From positions 1-36,060 of the forward strand of contig MGFA01000010.1 in the NCBI GenBank assembly GCA_001791645.1: DNA of 36,060 nucleotides. The letters are read 5' to 3'. The notes under the pieces were generated by a model that saw nothing but the letters and a program-made list of their open reading frames with translations, was not told where the DNA came from and did not search any database. Of this stretch, positions 1-8,397 are shown piece after piece. This stretch comes from Candidatus Uhrbacteria bacterium RIFOXYB12_FULL_58_10 (lineage in GTDB: Bacteria; Patescibacteriota; Patescibacteriia; UBA9934; GWF2-40-263). The position numbers were made by a program, and so were the translations under genes. Position 1 is the first letter of the stretch. Each line of letters starts with the position of its first letter.

Positions 1-29
1 CTCAAATTTCACCTCAACTTTGGTCGCCA

Positions 30-58
30 ACCATATCATAAAAATGTGATTTTGTCAA
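30..58 (-). promoter_or_regulatory. Sigma70-type promoter driving a gene beyond the left edge (TTGACA-N17-TATGGT)
   Basis: Minus strand TTGACA (58-53), 17-nt spacer, TATGGT (35-30). Confidence 0.65.
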
Positions 59-76
59 TCGTTTGGCTGAAAAGTC

Positions 77-113
77 GAAAAAAGAAAAAACCGGCTTCCA
101 CTGGGGAAACCGG
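77..113 (-). terminator. Rho-independent terminator of the 123..2375 gene
   Basis: Minus strand CCGGTTTCC-CCAGT-GGAAGCCGG followed by TTTTTTCTTTTTT. Confidence 0.8.
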
Positions 114-122
114 CAGATTGGC

Positions 123-2375
123 CTACTTGCAGGCCTCCTGCTCGGCGCGGGCGCGGGCGGAGAGCTTGGAGCAGTCCACGCCACGCTTCGTCACCGGCGC
201 GGCGGGCTTGGTGCTCGCGGCGGCTGGGGACACCGCGCTCACCGTCGCCTTTGGGGCCGGGTCCGCGGGCTTGGCCTCAGGCTTCTTCGCCGGCTCGTCG
301 GGAGCTGCGGCGGCCTCCATGACCTCCTTCATCTCGGCCTTCTCGCCTTCCTGGGCGAAATACAGTGCCTCGATGGAGGAGTACTCCTGGGGACCTTCAT
401 CGAGGAACCGGCCGAACAAGTGCTTTCGCACCGCGTAGCCGACTCCCGACGCGCAGCCACCGATCTCCTTCTCGACGTACCCGGGCAGGTCGATGTCCGT
501 CCCCTTCGGAACGCACACTTCCCCCACCGTGGCCGACTGAGCCCCAACCGCGCCGAGGATGTCCTCGACCCGGAACGCGCCGCCCGAGGGCGTGGCGATA
601 TACTTGACCTTGATCGTCTTTTCCTCTGTCTCGCCATCTTTGCCGCCCGGCTTCGGGACCTGCACCGTGATTTCCTGCTCCACCACGGCCACCTGGAAGG
701 CGATGTTCCCGTCCACGTACTGCTTGTACGCGAGCGGGCCGATGCCGATGACCGCGAGGGCCGCCGACACCGTGGCGAGCGTGCGGATGTTCCCGAGCGA
801 CAGCTTCTCGAGGAGATGGTGGATCTCCTCGCTGTCGTGTCCCCACCGCGCGCCGATGCGGTCGTACGCGATGAGCGCCAGGGCGATCACGGGGATCGTC
901 ACAAGGCGCACCAGGAATGTCGGGAAGCCGAACAGGATGCCCATGTCAGCGATAAGCATCGCTGTAACTCCAAGGCCGAACAAGTACGCGGTGATGTTCC
1001 GCGCGCTGTTGGCGAGCGACGGGCTGCCGTGCTCGTCGGCGTGCGGGTGGAAGATCCCGCCGAACACCCTGACGAGCCCCGCGACCGAGTACCACGGGAG
1101 CAGCCACAGCAGCGCCAGGATGGACCCGGCGAGCGTGAGCCCGACGTTCCAGTGCTGGTTCTGCCACCACCCGAATACGCCCGCGCCGTAGATGCCGACG
1201 ATCGGCACCGCGACGATGAAGTACGCGACCGGGATGCCGATCGCGAAGGCCGCGGCGGCCCAGGCGGCCAGTCCGCCGTGCTTGAGCGCGCGCTTCACGG
1301 CCTCGATGGCGCCGTGCGTGGCTTCGCGGGCCTTGTTGCCCGTGCCAAGTTCCGCTCCGCCCGGACCGTCGAACCACGCGCGCAGAAGCTTGGCGTCCGC
1401 GTTCTTGATCTCGAAGCACTGGTGCACTCCAGACTTCCTGGTGTCCACGAGTCGTGGGTCGATATCGTGGCAGACGATTGCGAGGGCATCGAAGTCGCCC
1501 TTGGCCGCGAGATCCTCGGAAAGGTCGATGAAGAGCCGGCCTTCGCGGTCGGTGCCGCTGTCCCTGCGGGCGGCGGCCACGAGCACGCGGCACATCTTCT
1601 CATCGGCGCGTACGCGAGCCCAGAAGCTCTGGGCCTTCGGCTGCGCCGCGCCATTGAGCCTCAGGCACTCCGGGCACACGTGCGGCTCGCCGTTGCCGGC
1701 CAGCGCGTCGAAGTCCCCCACCTGATAAGGGATGAGAGCTCCGGGGACGCGCGTGGTCTGCCGCGGCTGGCCGCGCTGCTGCTGGTTGCCACCCGTGGTC
1801 TGGGTGGTATCCGGATGCAGGAGGTCCCACCCACTGGTCATCTGCTGCCAGTGGGAACAGGCCTGCGGTCGGCCCTTGGCGTCGACGTCCATGCTCCCGT
1901 CCGCCGCGAGGCGGGCGAGGTGGACGACGCCAAGCGCGTCGCGAAACGCGTTGCCGAAGCGCCGAGCGACCTGCGCGCCGAGCGCGTCGATCTTCTGCTC
2001 GCGGTTCGGGTCGGACGCCGCGATGACGCCCTTCCCCACGCCGGCGAGGAAGTCGCCAAGGAACACCTGCGCCATCACGCGGGTCCCGGGGTCGAGACCG
2101 GGCATCAGTGCCGTTACCTTCCGCGCGATTGCCGCGGCGACGCCATGGTTCATGGCGTTGAGCCCGTGTTTTCCCCACCTGGAGTCAAGCCGCTTCAGCA
2201 GCTCGGTGAAGAACCGGATGCCCTTCACGTTCTCCGCGGTGATCTCCTTGACCACATCTTCGAGTGTCTCGCCAGCGACCGTCAGGCCGAGTGAGTGTGC
2301 CTTCGCGGCGTCGCCGTCCACGACGACGGAGATCAGGTCCCTTTCCGAAGGACCAGCGGCGGTTCGAGTTGCCAT
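123..2375 (-). CDS. Hypothetical multi-pass membrane protein with Ala/Pro-rich C-terminal tail
   Basis: ORF open over its length; start at MATRTAAGPSERD with GGAGAGGAATCC-ATG; several hydrophobic segments (AAAFAIGIPVAYFIVAVPIVGIYGAGVF, LTLAGSILALLWLLPWYSVAGLV, ITAYLFGLGVTAMLIADMGILFGF); own promoter and terminator. Confidence 0.8.
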   Translation of the reverse strand: MATRTAAGPSERDLISVVVDGDAAKAHSLGLTVAGETLEDVVKEITAENVKGIRFFTELLKRLDSRWGKHGLNAMNHGVAAAIARKVTALMPGLDPGTRVMAQVFLGDFLAGVGKGVIAASDPNREQKIDALGAQVARRFGNAFRDALGVVHLARLAADGSMDVDAKGRPQACSHWQQMTSGWDLLHPDTTQTTGGNQQQRGQPRQTTRVPGALIPYQVGDFDALAGNGEPHVCPECLRLNGAAQPKAQSFWARVRADEKMCRVLVAAARRDSGTDREGRLFIDLSEDLAAKGDFDALAIVCHDIDPRLVDTRKSGVHQCFEIKNADAKLLRAWFDGPGGAELGTGNKAREATHGAIEAVKRALKHGGLAAWAAAAFAIGIPVAYFIVAVPIVGIYGAGVFGWWQNQHWNVGLTLAGSILALLWLLPWYSVAGLVRVFGGIFHPHADEHGSPSLANSARNITAYLFGLGVTAMLIADMGILFGFPTFLVRLVTIPVIALALIAYDRIGARWGHDSEEIHHLLEKLSLGNIRTLATVSAALAVIGIGPLAYKQYVDGNIAFQVAVVEQEITVQVPKPGGKDGETEEKTIKVKYIATPSGGAFRVEDILGAVGAQSATVGEVCVPKGTDIDLPGYVEKEIGGCASGVGYAVRKHLFGRFLDEGPQEYSSIEALYFAQEGEKAEMKEVMEAAAAPDEPAKKPEAKPADPAPKATVSAVSPAAASTKPAAPVTKRGVDCSKLSARARAEQEACK

Positions 2376-2385
2376 GGATTCCTCT

Positions 2386-2521
2386 CCGTGTGCGGCACGA
2401 GGCCGCGGTGATATTTCTGAAAAGACCGAATGCCTGCGCTCCCGTTTCCCCGAACCATTCCGGAGACAACGAAAAACGCAAGCAAGATGTCTCCCATTTG
2501 AAGCCCGAAGGCCGCACACGG
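2386..2521 (-). promoter_or_regulatory. Structured 5' leader RNA closed by a perfect 11-bp helix
   Basis: CCGTGTGCGGC (2521-2511 on minus) pairs with GCCGCACACGG (2396-2386); internal GGAGACA/TGTCTCC helix; lies between promoter and SD. Confidence 0.5.
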
Positions 2522-2530
2522 AAGAGCGTA

Positions 2531-2559
2531 TGATTACCACAAAAAAGCCGAAATGTCAA
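2531..2559 (-). promoter_or_regulatory. Sigma70-type promoter TTGACA-N17-TAATCA
   Basis: Minus strand -35 at 2559-2554, -10 at 2536-2531. Confidence 0.55.
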
Positions 2560-2593
2560 TCATCTCAGACATTCCGGCCCAAACCGTTTCATT

Positions 2594-3733
2594 TTAGCGA
2601 AGGGAAAGCGTTTCGGGTGCCAACCCGTCCCGAATGGCGTTGGTAACCTGGGTCCGATCCCCGGTGCGGCCCACCATGGTCGCGCCCACCACCTTTCCAG
2701 CGCGCACGAACAGCTGCGTGACACCGCCGGCCGCGCGACTGCCAACTATGCGGATCTCATCCGCGAACGCGCGATCCGTGTCTCCGACCCCGATGATATC
2801 GAGCCCCGCGAGGTTGGTGGCATACGCCGAGACATTGCGAAATTCCTCCGGCTTCCCTGCCATGTTGCGCGCCGCGACGCGGCCCTGCATCACCGCCGAC
2901 GGCCAGTTGCCCGCCATGAGCGTTCGTCCGACCACAAGGTCCTCGAACTCCGTCACGTCGCCCGCCGCGTACACGTCGCCAGCGCTCGTCTCGAGCCGCG
3001 CGCTCGTGACCACGCCCTTGTTCACCGCAATCCCCGCGTCGCGTATCCATGCGAGGTCCGGCTCAACGCCCACCCCGACGCCGACCACGTCCGCGTCCGT
3101 CGCTCCGACCGATTCCAACGTTTCGCTCCCGGGCCGGACGTCCGCGCCCACGGCGCGCAAATGGTCGCTCACGAGCTCGCCGCTGTCCGCGTCCAAAATC
3201 CGATGGAACATCCACGGCCCGCGAAACGCCGCGACCGTTGGCATGTGATGATACAAAAAGACATCGAGCAGTTCGCACGCGATGAAGCTTCCGCCGTACA
3301 CGATTCCCCGCCCGCCGGCCCGCGACCGCATCAGCGAAATCAGGTGCTCCGTGTCGCCGAGCGAATGGAAGTAACACACGTTCTCCCCCTCGTATGGAAG
3401 CGTGCGCGCCTCGCCTCCGGTCGCGAGAAGCAGCTTGTCATACGGCAGCTCGCGCCCATTCGAGAGCGCGACGTGCCTGTTCGTAACGTCTATCGCGTCG
3501 CAGCGCGTCCCGGGCATCCATTCAATGTTCTTTTCCGCGTACCACGTTTCCTTTTTCAAAAAAAGCTTCTCGCGAGGCACAAGCCCCTTGGCGTAGTGCG
3601 GCAGCAGGACGCGAGAATAAATGATCTCGTGGTCCTCGCCGACAAGCGTGATCTCGGCATCGGCGTCGAGCTTGCGCAACTCCTCGGCCGCGGTTGTCCC
3701 GGCGATCCCGCCGCCGATGACGACGTGCCTCAT
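2594..3733 (-). CDS. FAD-dependent NAD(P)-type oxidoreductase (ferredoxin/rubredoxin reductase-like)
   Basis: MRHVVIGGGIAGTTAAEEL dinucleotide-binding motif; DKLLLATGG; VYAAGDVTEF FAD motif. Confidence 0.85.
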   Translation of the reverse strand: MRHVVIGGGIAGTTAAEELRKLDADAEITLVGEDHEIIYSRVLLPHYAKGLVPREKLFLKKETWYAEKNIEWMPGTRCDAIDVTNRHVALSNGRELPYDKLLLATGGEARTLPYEGENVCYFHSLGDTEHLISLMRSRAGGRGIVYGGSFIACELLDVFLYHHMPTVAAFRGPWMFHRILDADSGELVSDHLRAVGADVRPGSETLESVGATDADVVGVGVGVEPDLAWIRDAGIAVNKGVVTSARLETSAGDVYAAGDVTEFEDLVVGRTLMAGNWPSAVMQGRVAARNMAGKPEEFRNVSAYATNLAGLDIIGVGDTDRAFADEIRIVGSRAAGGVTQLFVRAGKVVGATMVGRTGDRTQVTNAIRDGLAPETLSLR

Positions 3734-3996
3734 ACGTCCGGAAAGAGCTGCGCTCCCTCCTCGTCGTAAATGAAAATCGCGAGCGTCGGGCACGACTGGG
3801 CTGCCATGATGATATTTTCCTTTTCTTCTTCCGTCACCTCCATCGTGCGCTCGTACGTCCGAGGGGTCGGCTCCGTGCCGTGATCGAGAACGTATGCCTT
3901 GTTCTCGTCGTTGAGCTGAAAGGTTTCCGGGGCGATGGTCACGCATGACGCCGCGCCAATGCAAAGATCGGGATCGACTTTGATCGTCAGTTTCAT
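3730..3996 (-). CDS. Ferredoxin (short Fe-S type)
   Basis: MKLTIKVDPDLCIGAASCVTIAPETFQL...AAQSCPTLAIFIYD; CxxxxxC...C(P) pattern; 4-nt overlap with the reductase gene. Confidence 0.85.
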   Translation of the reverse strand: MKLTIKVDPDLCIGAASCVTIAPETFQLNDENKAYVLDHGTEPTPRTYERTMEVTEEEKENIIMAAQSCPTLAIFIYDEEGAQLFPDV

Positions 3997-3997
3997 A

Positions 3998-4222
3998 TTA
4001 TTCCTCGATGAATTCAACCACAGTGTACTCCGAACAGTGCTCCGCGACGAGGTCTGCCAGCCCTTCCTTGTACGAGGCCGAGCAGCCGCATCCACCGCAA
4101 AATCCCTCGAGGCGGAACACGATCTTCGGCGCGTCACTTGATGCGACGCCGACGGAGCGGTTGGCCGAATCAAGCACGGGCTTGAGCGATGCGAGCTGAT
4201 CGAGCAAATCTTGATAGGCCAT
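3998..4222 (-). CDS. NifU C-terminal domain-like Fe-S scaffold
   Basis: 74 aa with GFCGGCGCSAS (CxxC of the NifU-C type); sits in the Fe-S operon. Confidence 0.7.
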   Translation of the reverse strand: MAYQDLLDQLASLKPVLDSANRSVGVASSDAPKIVFRLEGFCGGCGCSASYKEGLADLVAEHCSEYTVVEFIEE

Positions 4223-4223
4223 A

Positions 4224-4901
4224 TTAGGCGCCGAAATATTTTTCCTTATAAAATCGGATGAGCTCTTCTACCGCTGGCAGCACGCCCGGATTGCCCGTGC
4301 CGACCTTGGTCTTTGCCTGCACGGCCTCGAGGGTGAGCGCACCGTCGAGCACGGCCTCCTCGATGTCGTGGTCGGTCACCTTCGAAACCGGGTCGATGAC
4401 GCGGGAGGCTTCCACCACGATCTTGTCGACCTGTCCCGTGCGGCGGTAAAAGTCGTTGATCGCGTCGCGCAGCGCCTTGTCGCACAGCACCGAGCAGTGG
4501 AACTTGCGCGCTGGCAGGCCGCCAAGCCTGTCCATGATGTCCTGCGGGCGGATCTTGCGCGCCTCCTCGAGCGTCATGCCGCCGTTTTCCGTCACCATTT
4601 CGGACGCCATCGACGTGGACGCGATCGCGCTGCCGCACCCGAACGTCTTCCAACGGAACTCCCGGATACGCTCGGTTTTCAGGTCTACCTTCATCCAGAC
4701 GCGCAGCTCGTCGCCGCACGCCGGCGAACCGACCTTTCCGACCGCGTTATATTGCGCCGGGTCCGCGTCCTCCATCATGAAGTTGCGCGGATGGAAAAAA
4801 TGGTCCTTAACCGTGTCCGTGTAAAACCAAGACTTGCCGCCGTCCTTGGTGGTGACGTCGCCCTGGGTTCCCGCGACCGGCGTTTGCTTGTGATCAGACA
4901 T
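4224..4901 (-). CDS. IscU/NifU N-terminal-like iron-sulfur cluster scaffold
   Basis: HFFHPRN...GKVGSPACGDELRVWMKVD...FGCGSAIASTSMASEM...HCSVLCDKALRDAI; 8-nt overlap with nifS. Confidence 0.9.
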   Translation of the reverse strand: MSDHKQTPVAGTQGDVTTKDGGKSWFYTDTVKDHFFHPRNFMMEDADPAQYNAVGKVGSPACGDELRVWMKVDLKTERIREFRWKTFGCGSAIASTSMASEMVTENGGMTLEEARKIRPQDIMDRLGGLPARKFHCSVLCDKALRDAINDFYRRTGQVDKIVVEASRVIDPVSKVTDHDIEEAVLDGALTLEAVQAKTKVGTGNPGVLPAVEELIRFYKEKYFGA

Positions 4902-6093
4902 AGTATTTCGGATCCACGCGCACCGGGCTGATGGCGCGCAGTTTCTCAACGAGGGGAGGAAGGACGTCGAGCACGTACTCCACGTCCTGCGCGCGCGTGG
5001 CGTGGCCGAGAGAAAAGCGAATGGATCCGTGCGCGACCTCGTATGGCAGACCGAGCGACAGGATGACATGCGACGGATCAAGGGTCGTAGACGTGCAGGC
5101 GGACCCCGTGGACGCGTAAATGCCGGCGGCGTCGAGATATAGAATAAGCGCCTCGCCCTCGATGTCCACGAAAGAAACGTTCACGTTGTTTGGAAGACGC
5201 TTGGTCGCGTGGCCGTTCAGGCGCACCTTCGGCACGCGCTGGCGGATTCCCTCGATCAATCGGTCACGCAACGCCGTGAGCCGTTCCGACTCGCGAACGC
5301 GATTTTCCTGCACGAGCTCGAGCGCCTTCGCCATGCCGATAATCCCGGCGACGTTCTCGGTTCCAGGCCTGAGGCCCCGTTCCTGCGAACCGCCAAACTG
5401 GAGCGGTTGGAGCTTGATGCCTCGACGAACGTACAGAGCACCGATTCCCTTGGGGCCATACATCTTGCCCCCGTTCAACGTCATCAAATCCACGTGAAGT
5501 TTCTCCACGTCGAGATCAAGAAAGCCCGTGGCCTGGCACGCGTCGGTGTGAAAAACGGGAAACGCCTTCTTTTCCGCGGCACGATACTTTTGAATCGCGT
5601 TCCCGATCTCCCCGATAGGCTGAATCGTACCGATTTCGTTGTTCGCGTACATGACCGAGATAAGAATCGTATCCGGGCGAATCGCGGACATCACCTGGTC
5701 GGTCGTAATCAGGCCGTCGTGATCCGGCACAAGATATGCCACCTCGAACCCCTCCTTTTTTTCCAAATGCATCGCGGCCTCCAGCACCGCATGATGCTCA
5801 AACGCGGCCACCACGAGATGTTTCCCGGTTCCGGCATTTGCCCGACAGAATCCGAGCACCGCGAGATTGTCCGATTCCGTACCGCCGGATGTGAACAGGA
5901 TTTCATCCGCGCGCACGTGCAGCACCTTCGCCATACGCTCGCGCGCGTTATCGAGCGCGTCCTTGGCCTCCTTCCCAACCGAATGAAAGCTCGACGGATT
6001 GCCGCACGCGTGGCCGAGATACGGCAACATGGCCTCGAGGACGCGAGGGTCGAGCGGCGTGGTCGCGGCATGGTCAAGGTAAACATGTTCCAC
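4894..6093 (-). CDS. nifS: Cysteine desulfurase
   Basis: MEHVYLDHAATTPLDPRVLEAM; HTDACQATG; NGGKMYGPKGIGALYVRRG; GSACTS. Confidence 0.95.
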   Translation of the reverse strand: MEHVYLDHAATTPLDPRVLEAMLPYLGHACGNPSSFHSVGKEAKDALDNARERMAKVLHVRADEILFTSGGTESDNLAVLGFCRANAGTGKHLVVAAFEHHAVLEAAMHLEKKEGFEVAYLVPDHDGLITTDQVMSAIRPDTILISVMYANNEIGTIQPIGEIGNAIQKYRAAEKKAFPVFHTDACQATGFLDLDVEKLHVDLMTLNGGKMYGPKGIGALYVRRGIKLQPLQFGGSQERGLRPGTENVAGIIGMAKALELVQENRVRESERLTALRDRLIEGIRQRVPKVRLNGHATKRLPNNVNVSFVDIEGEALILYLDAAGIYASTGSACTSTTLDPSHVILSLGLPYEVAHGSIRFSLGHATRAQDVEYVLDVLPPLVEKLRAISPVRVDPKYYV

Positions 6094-6102
6094 AGTGGAG
6101 GG

Positions 6103-6131
6103 AATCTACCAGCAAATCGATCTCCTGACAA
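6103..6131 (-). promoter_or_regulatory. Promoter TTGTCA-N17-TAGATT for the Fe-S operon
   Basis: Minus strand -35 6131-6126, -10 6108-6103, immediately upstream of nifS. Confidence 0.5.
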
Positions 6132-6143
6132 GCCTCGTGCCTC

Positions 6144-6169
6144 AAAAAAAAGAGGCCTGCCGCGCAGGC
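6144..6169 (-). terminator. Rho-independent terminator of the VIT1-like gene
   Basis: Minus strand GCCTGC-GCG-GCAGGC-CTCTTTTTTTT. Confidence 0.8.
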
Positions 6170-6187
6170 ATCCCGGCTCTCTCTGGC

Positions 6188-6748
6188 CTACATTCCCGGA
6201 ACGACTCCATAATAGGCTCCGACCAGGCGGCCGATGACAAACCCGATCGCGGCCGCGCTGAGCGAAATGACCGCCATCTGCGCGCCACCGCGCCAAGGAG
6301 AACGTTTCGAAAACGAAGCCGACCACGCGCCAAGCGCGAACAGACAAAACGCGGTAAGAATAATGGACGGCGCGTAGGCATTTCTGATCGGGAGAAAAAA
6401 ATATGGGGCAAGCGGGACGAATCCGCCAAGCACGTAGAAAACCCCCATGACCGCCGCGGACCGAATGAGATGCGTGTGCGCTCCAGTCGCCGCGACCTTC
6501 CCTTCTTCGCGAAGCACCTCGCGCTCGGCCTCCGTCGCGGACTTGTTCGATAGATAGCTTCCCGCGGCCATGGAAACGGCCTCCACGGCCACGATCACGA
6601 GGCCGGACATGATGACGATATACGTGCTATCCGCGCCGGCCGCGATGCCGGTTACCGCGCCAAGCGTAGACACGAAGCTGTCCTCGAGCCCGAATACGAT
6701 CTCCCGCATGCTTTCCGCGACCTCTCGACGCCATTTGCTCCCATTCAT
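6188..6748 (-). CDS. VIT1/CCC1-family transporter
   Basis: REIVFGLEDSFVSTLGAVTGIAAG and VEAVSMAAGSYLSNKSATEAEREV, characteristic of VIT1/CCC1 proteins. Confidence 0.85.
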   Translation of the reverse strand: MNGSKWRREVAESMREIVFGLEDSFVSTLGAVTGIAAGADSTYIVIMSGLVIVAVEAVSMAAGSYLSNKSATEAEREVLREEGKVAATGAHTHLIRSAAVMGVFYVLGGFVPLAPYFFLPIRNAYAPSIILTAFCLFALGAWSASFSKRSPWRGGAQMAVISLSAAAIGFVIGRLVGAYYGVVPGM

Positions 6749-6805
6749 ATGCGAATAGTATATACTAAGCGAGAAACGAGGATAAGTATTGAGAACATTA
6801 AGGAT

Positions 6806-7246
6806 ATGCAACTCCCGCAGGAATTCCAGGCGTTCGAACGCCCCACGCTCATCGTCGTCACGGACAACGTGCAGGCGAAACTCTACCGCGCCCTCGGCCA
6901 CGAGGTCTCGCTCGTCCACACCATCTCAACGAAGGCGGACGTGCTCGAAGGCGAGCGCGTCGAAATCATGACCGGTTCCGGTGACGTGCGCTCAGGGGAA
7001 CCGGAGGATGATCGCAAGGAGTGGTCGCGCGAAAAGTTGTACGACCAGTTGAGCGAGGAGCTTATGCGCCGGCTCAAGGCCGGAGAATTCGAATCGCTGG
7101 CCGTTTGCGTTCCCGAGGAGCACATGAACGAACTGAAGGAATCGCTTCACGTAGACCTTTTGAAAATCGCGGACGCGTGGGTCAGAAAGAACCTCGCCAA
7201 TGACGACCTTCTCGACATCGTGATCCACGTGCAGGAATCGGAATAA
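6806..7246 (+). CDS. Host-attachment / baeRF-like protein
   Basis: RPTLIVVTDNVQAKLYRALGHEVSLVHTI...VCVPEEHMNELKESLHVDLLKIADAWVRKNLANDD. Confidence 0.5.
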   Translation: MQLPQEFQAFERPTLIVVTDNVQAKLYRALGHEVSLVHTISTKADVLEGERVEIMTGSGDVRSGEPEDDRKEWSREKLYDQLSEELMRRLKAGEFESLAVCVPEEHMNELKESLHVDLLKIADAWVRKNLANDDLLDIVIHVQESE

Positions 7247-7257
7247 CCAACGAGCGT

Positions 7258-8397
7258 ATGTCCAAACCAATTCTTGTCATGATGGGAGGCGCGTCCGCGG
7301 AGCATGAGGTGTCCGTGGTCACCGGGCTTCAGGCACTCGAACGGCTTGATCGGTCGGCCTATGTGCCGCACGTAATCTTCGTCGCAAAATCCGGCGAGCC
7401 GTTCCTTCTTCCCGGCCTGAGGGACCGTACCGGATTTTCCCGTGCGCGGCGCGTGCCAGTTTCATTCGGCCTCGACGGGCGAGGAGGGTTCGTTCGCACC
7501 GCGGGATGGCTAGGAAAAATAATCCGCCCGTACGCCGCGCTGCTTGCCTTCCACGGCGGGCTCGGGGAAAGCGGGCCCGCGCAGGGACTGCTCGAATCCG
7601 TCGAAATCCCATTCACGTCGGCGTCTGTCGAAGGATCCGTTGTCGCCATGAACAAGCAGCTGACCAAGCTCGTGGCCAGGGACGCCGGAATACCGACGGT
7701 GCCGGGCGTTTCCCTGTTCGCGGAGGACATCCGCGCGAACGTCTCGGCGGCCGCGGAACACGCGCTGGCCTCCCTTTCCCTTCCCGTCATCGTCAAACCG
7801 TCCCATTTTGGTTCGTCCATCGGTATCCACGTCGCAAAGACGCGCGTCGAGCTTGAAAAACACCTGATGGAAGCGTCATTTATGGACTCGGAGGCCATCG
7901 TCGAAAGTTACTTGGATCCGCGGACGGAACTGAACTGCGCGGTAAGGCGTGTCAACGGCAAGGTGCAGGCGAGCGAGATCGAACGACCGATGTCACGGGA
8001 TGAGATCCTGAGCTTCGCGGACAAATACCAGCGAGGAGGAAAGAAGACGGGCGGCAGCATGGCCTCGCTCGACCGCGAGTTGCCGGCGAAGATTAACCCT
8101 GCCACGCGTGAGGCCATCCAGGCAATGGCCAAACGCGCGTTTCTCGCATGCCGCTGCAAGGGGATGGTCCGCATCGACTTCATCCTTGACCGAAATGGCG
8201 ACGCCTATCTCAACGAGGTCAATCCGATTCCCGGATCGCTCGCGTTCTACCTGTGGGAAGCGACCGGCGTCAGTTACACGGAACAACTGACCGCGCTCAT
8301 CGAACAGGCCGTCCGTGACGCGGACGGCCTGCGGGAAAAACGACTCGATTACGCGTCGGATATCATCGAAAAATTTGCCGCGACCGGACGTCAATAG
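7258..8397 (+). CDS. ddl: D-alanine--D-alanine ligase
   Basis: MSKPILVMMGGASAEHEVSVVTG; VIVKPSHFGSSIGI; LNEVNPIPGSLAFYLWEA. Confidence 0.95.
   Translation: MSKPILVMMGGASAEHEVSVVTGLQALERLDRSAYVPHVIFVAKSGEPFLLPGLRDRTGFSRARRVPVSFGLDGRGGFVRTAGWLGKIIRPYAALLAFHGGLGESGPAQGLLESVEIPFTSASVEGSVVAMNKQLTKLVARDAGIPTVPGVSLFAEDIRANVSAAAEHALASLSLPVIVKPSHFGSSIGIHVAKTRVELEKHLMEASFMDSEAIVESYLDPRTELNCAVRRVNGKVQASEIERPMSRDEILSFADKYQRGGKKTGGSMASLDRELPAKINPATREAIQAMAKRAFLACRCKGMVRIDFILDRNGDAYLNEVNPIPGSLAFYLWEATGVSYTEQLTALIEQAVRDADGLREKRLDYASDIIEKFAATGRQ

Noticed and set aside
63-2294. Long plus-strand ORF (743 aa) and other large ORFs antisense to recognised genes, e.g. 5209..6237, 24925..25845, 25935..27089, 27093..28700
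   Set aside because: High-GC shadow ORFs: Arg/His/Pro-rich composition and opposite to genes with clear homology, SD and promoter
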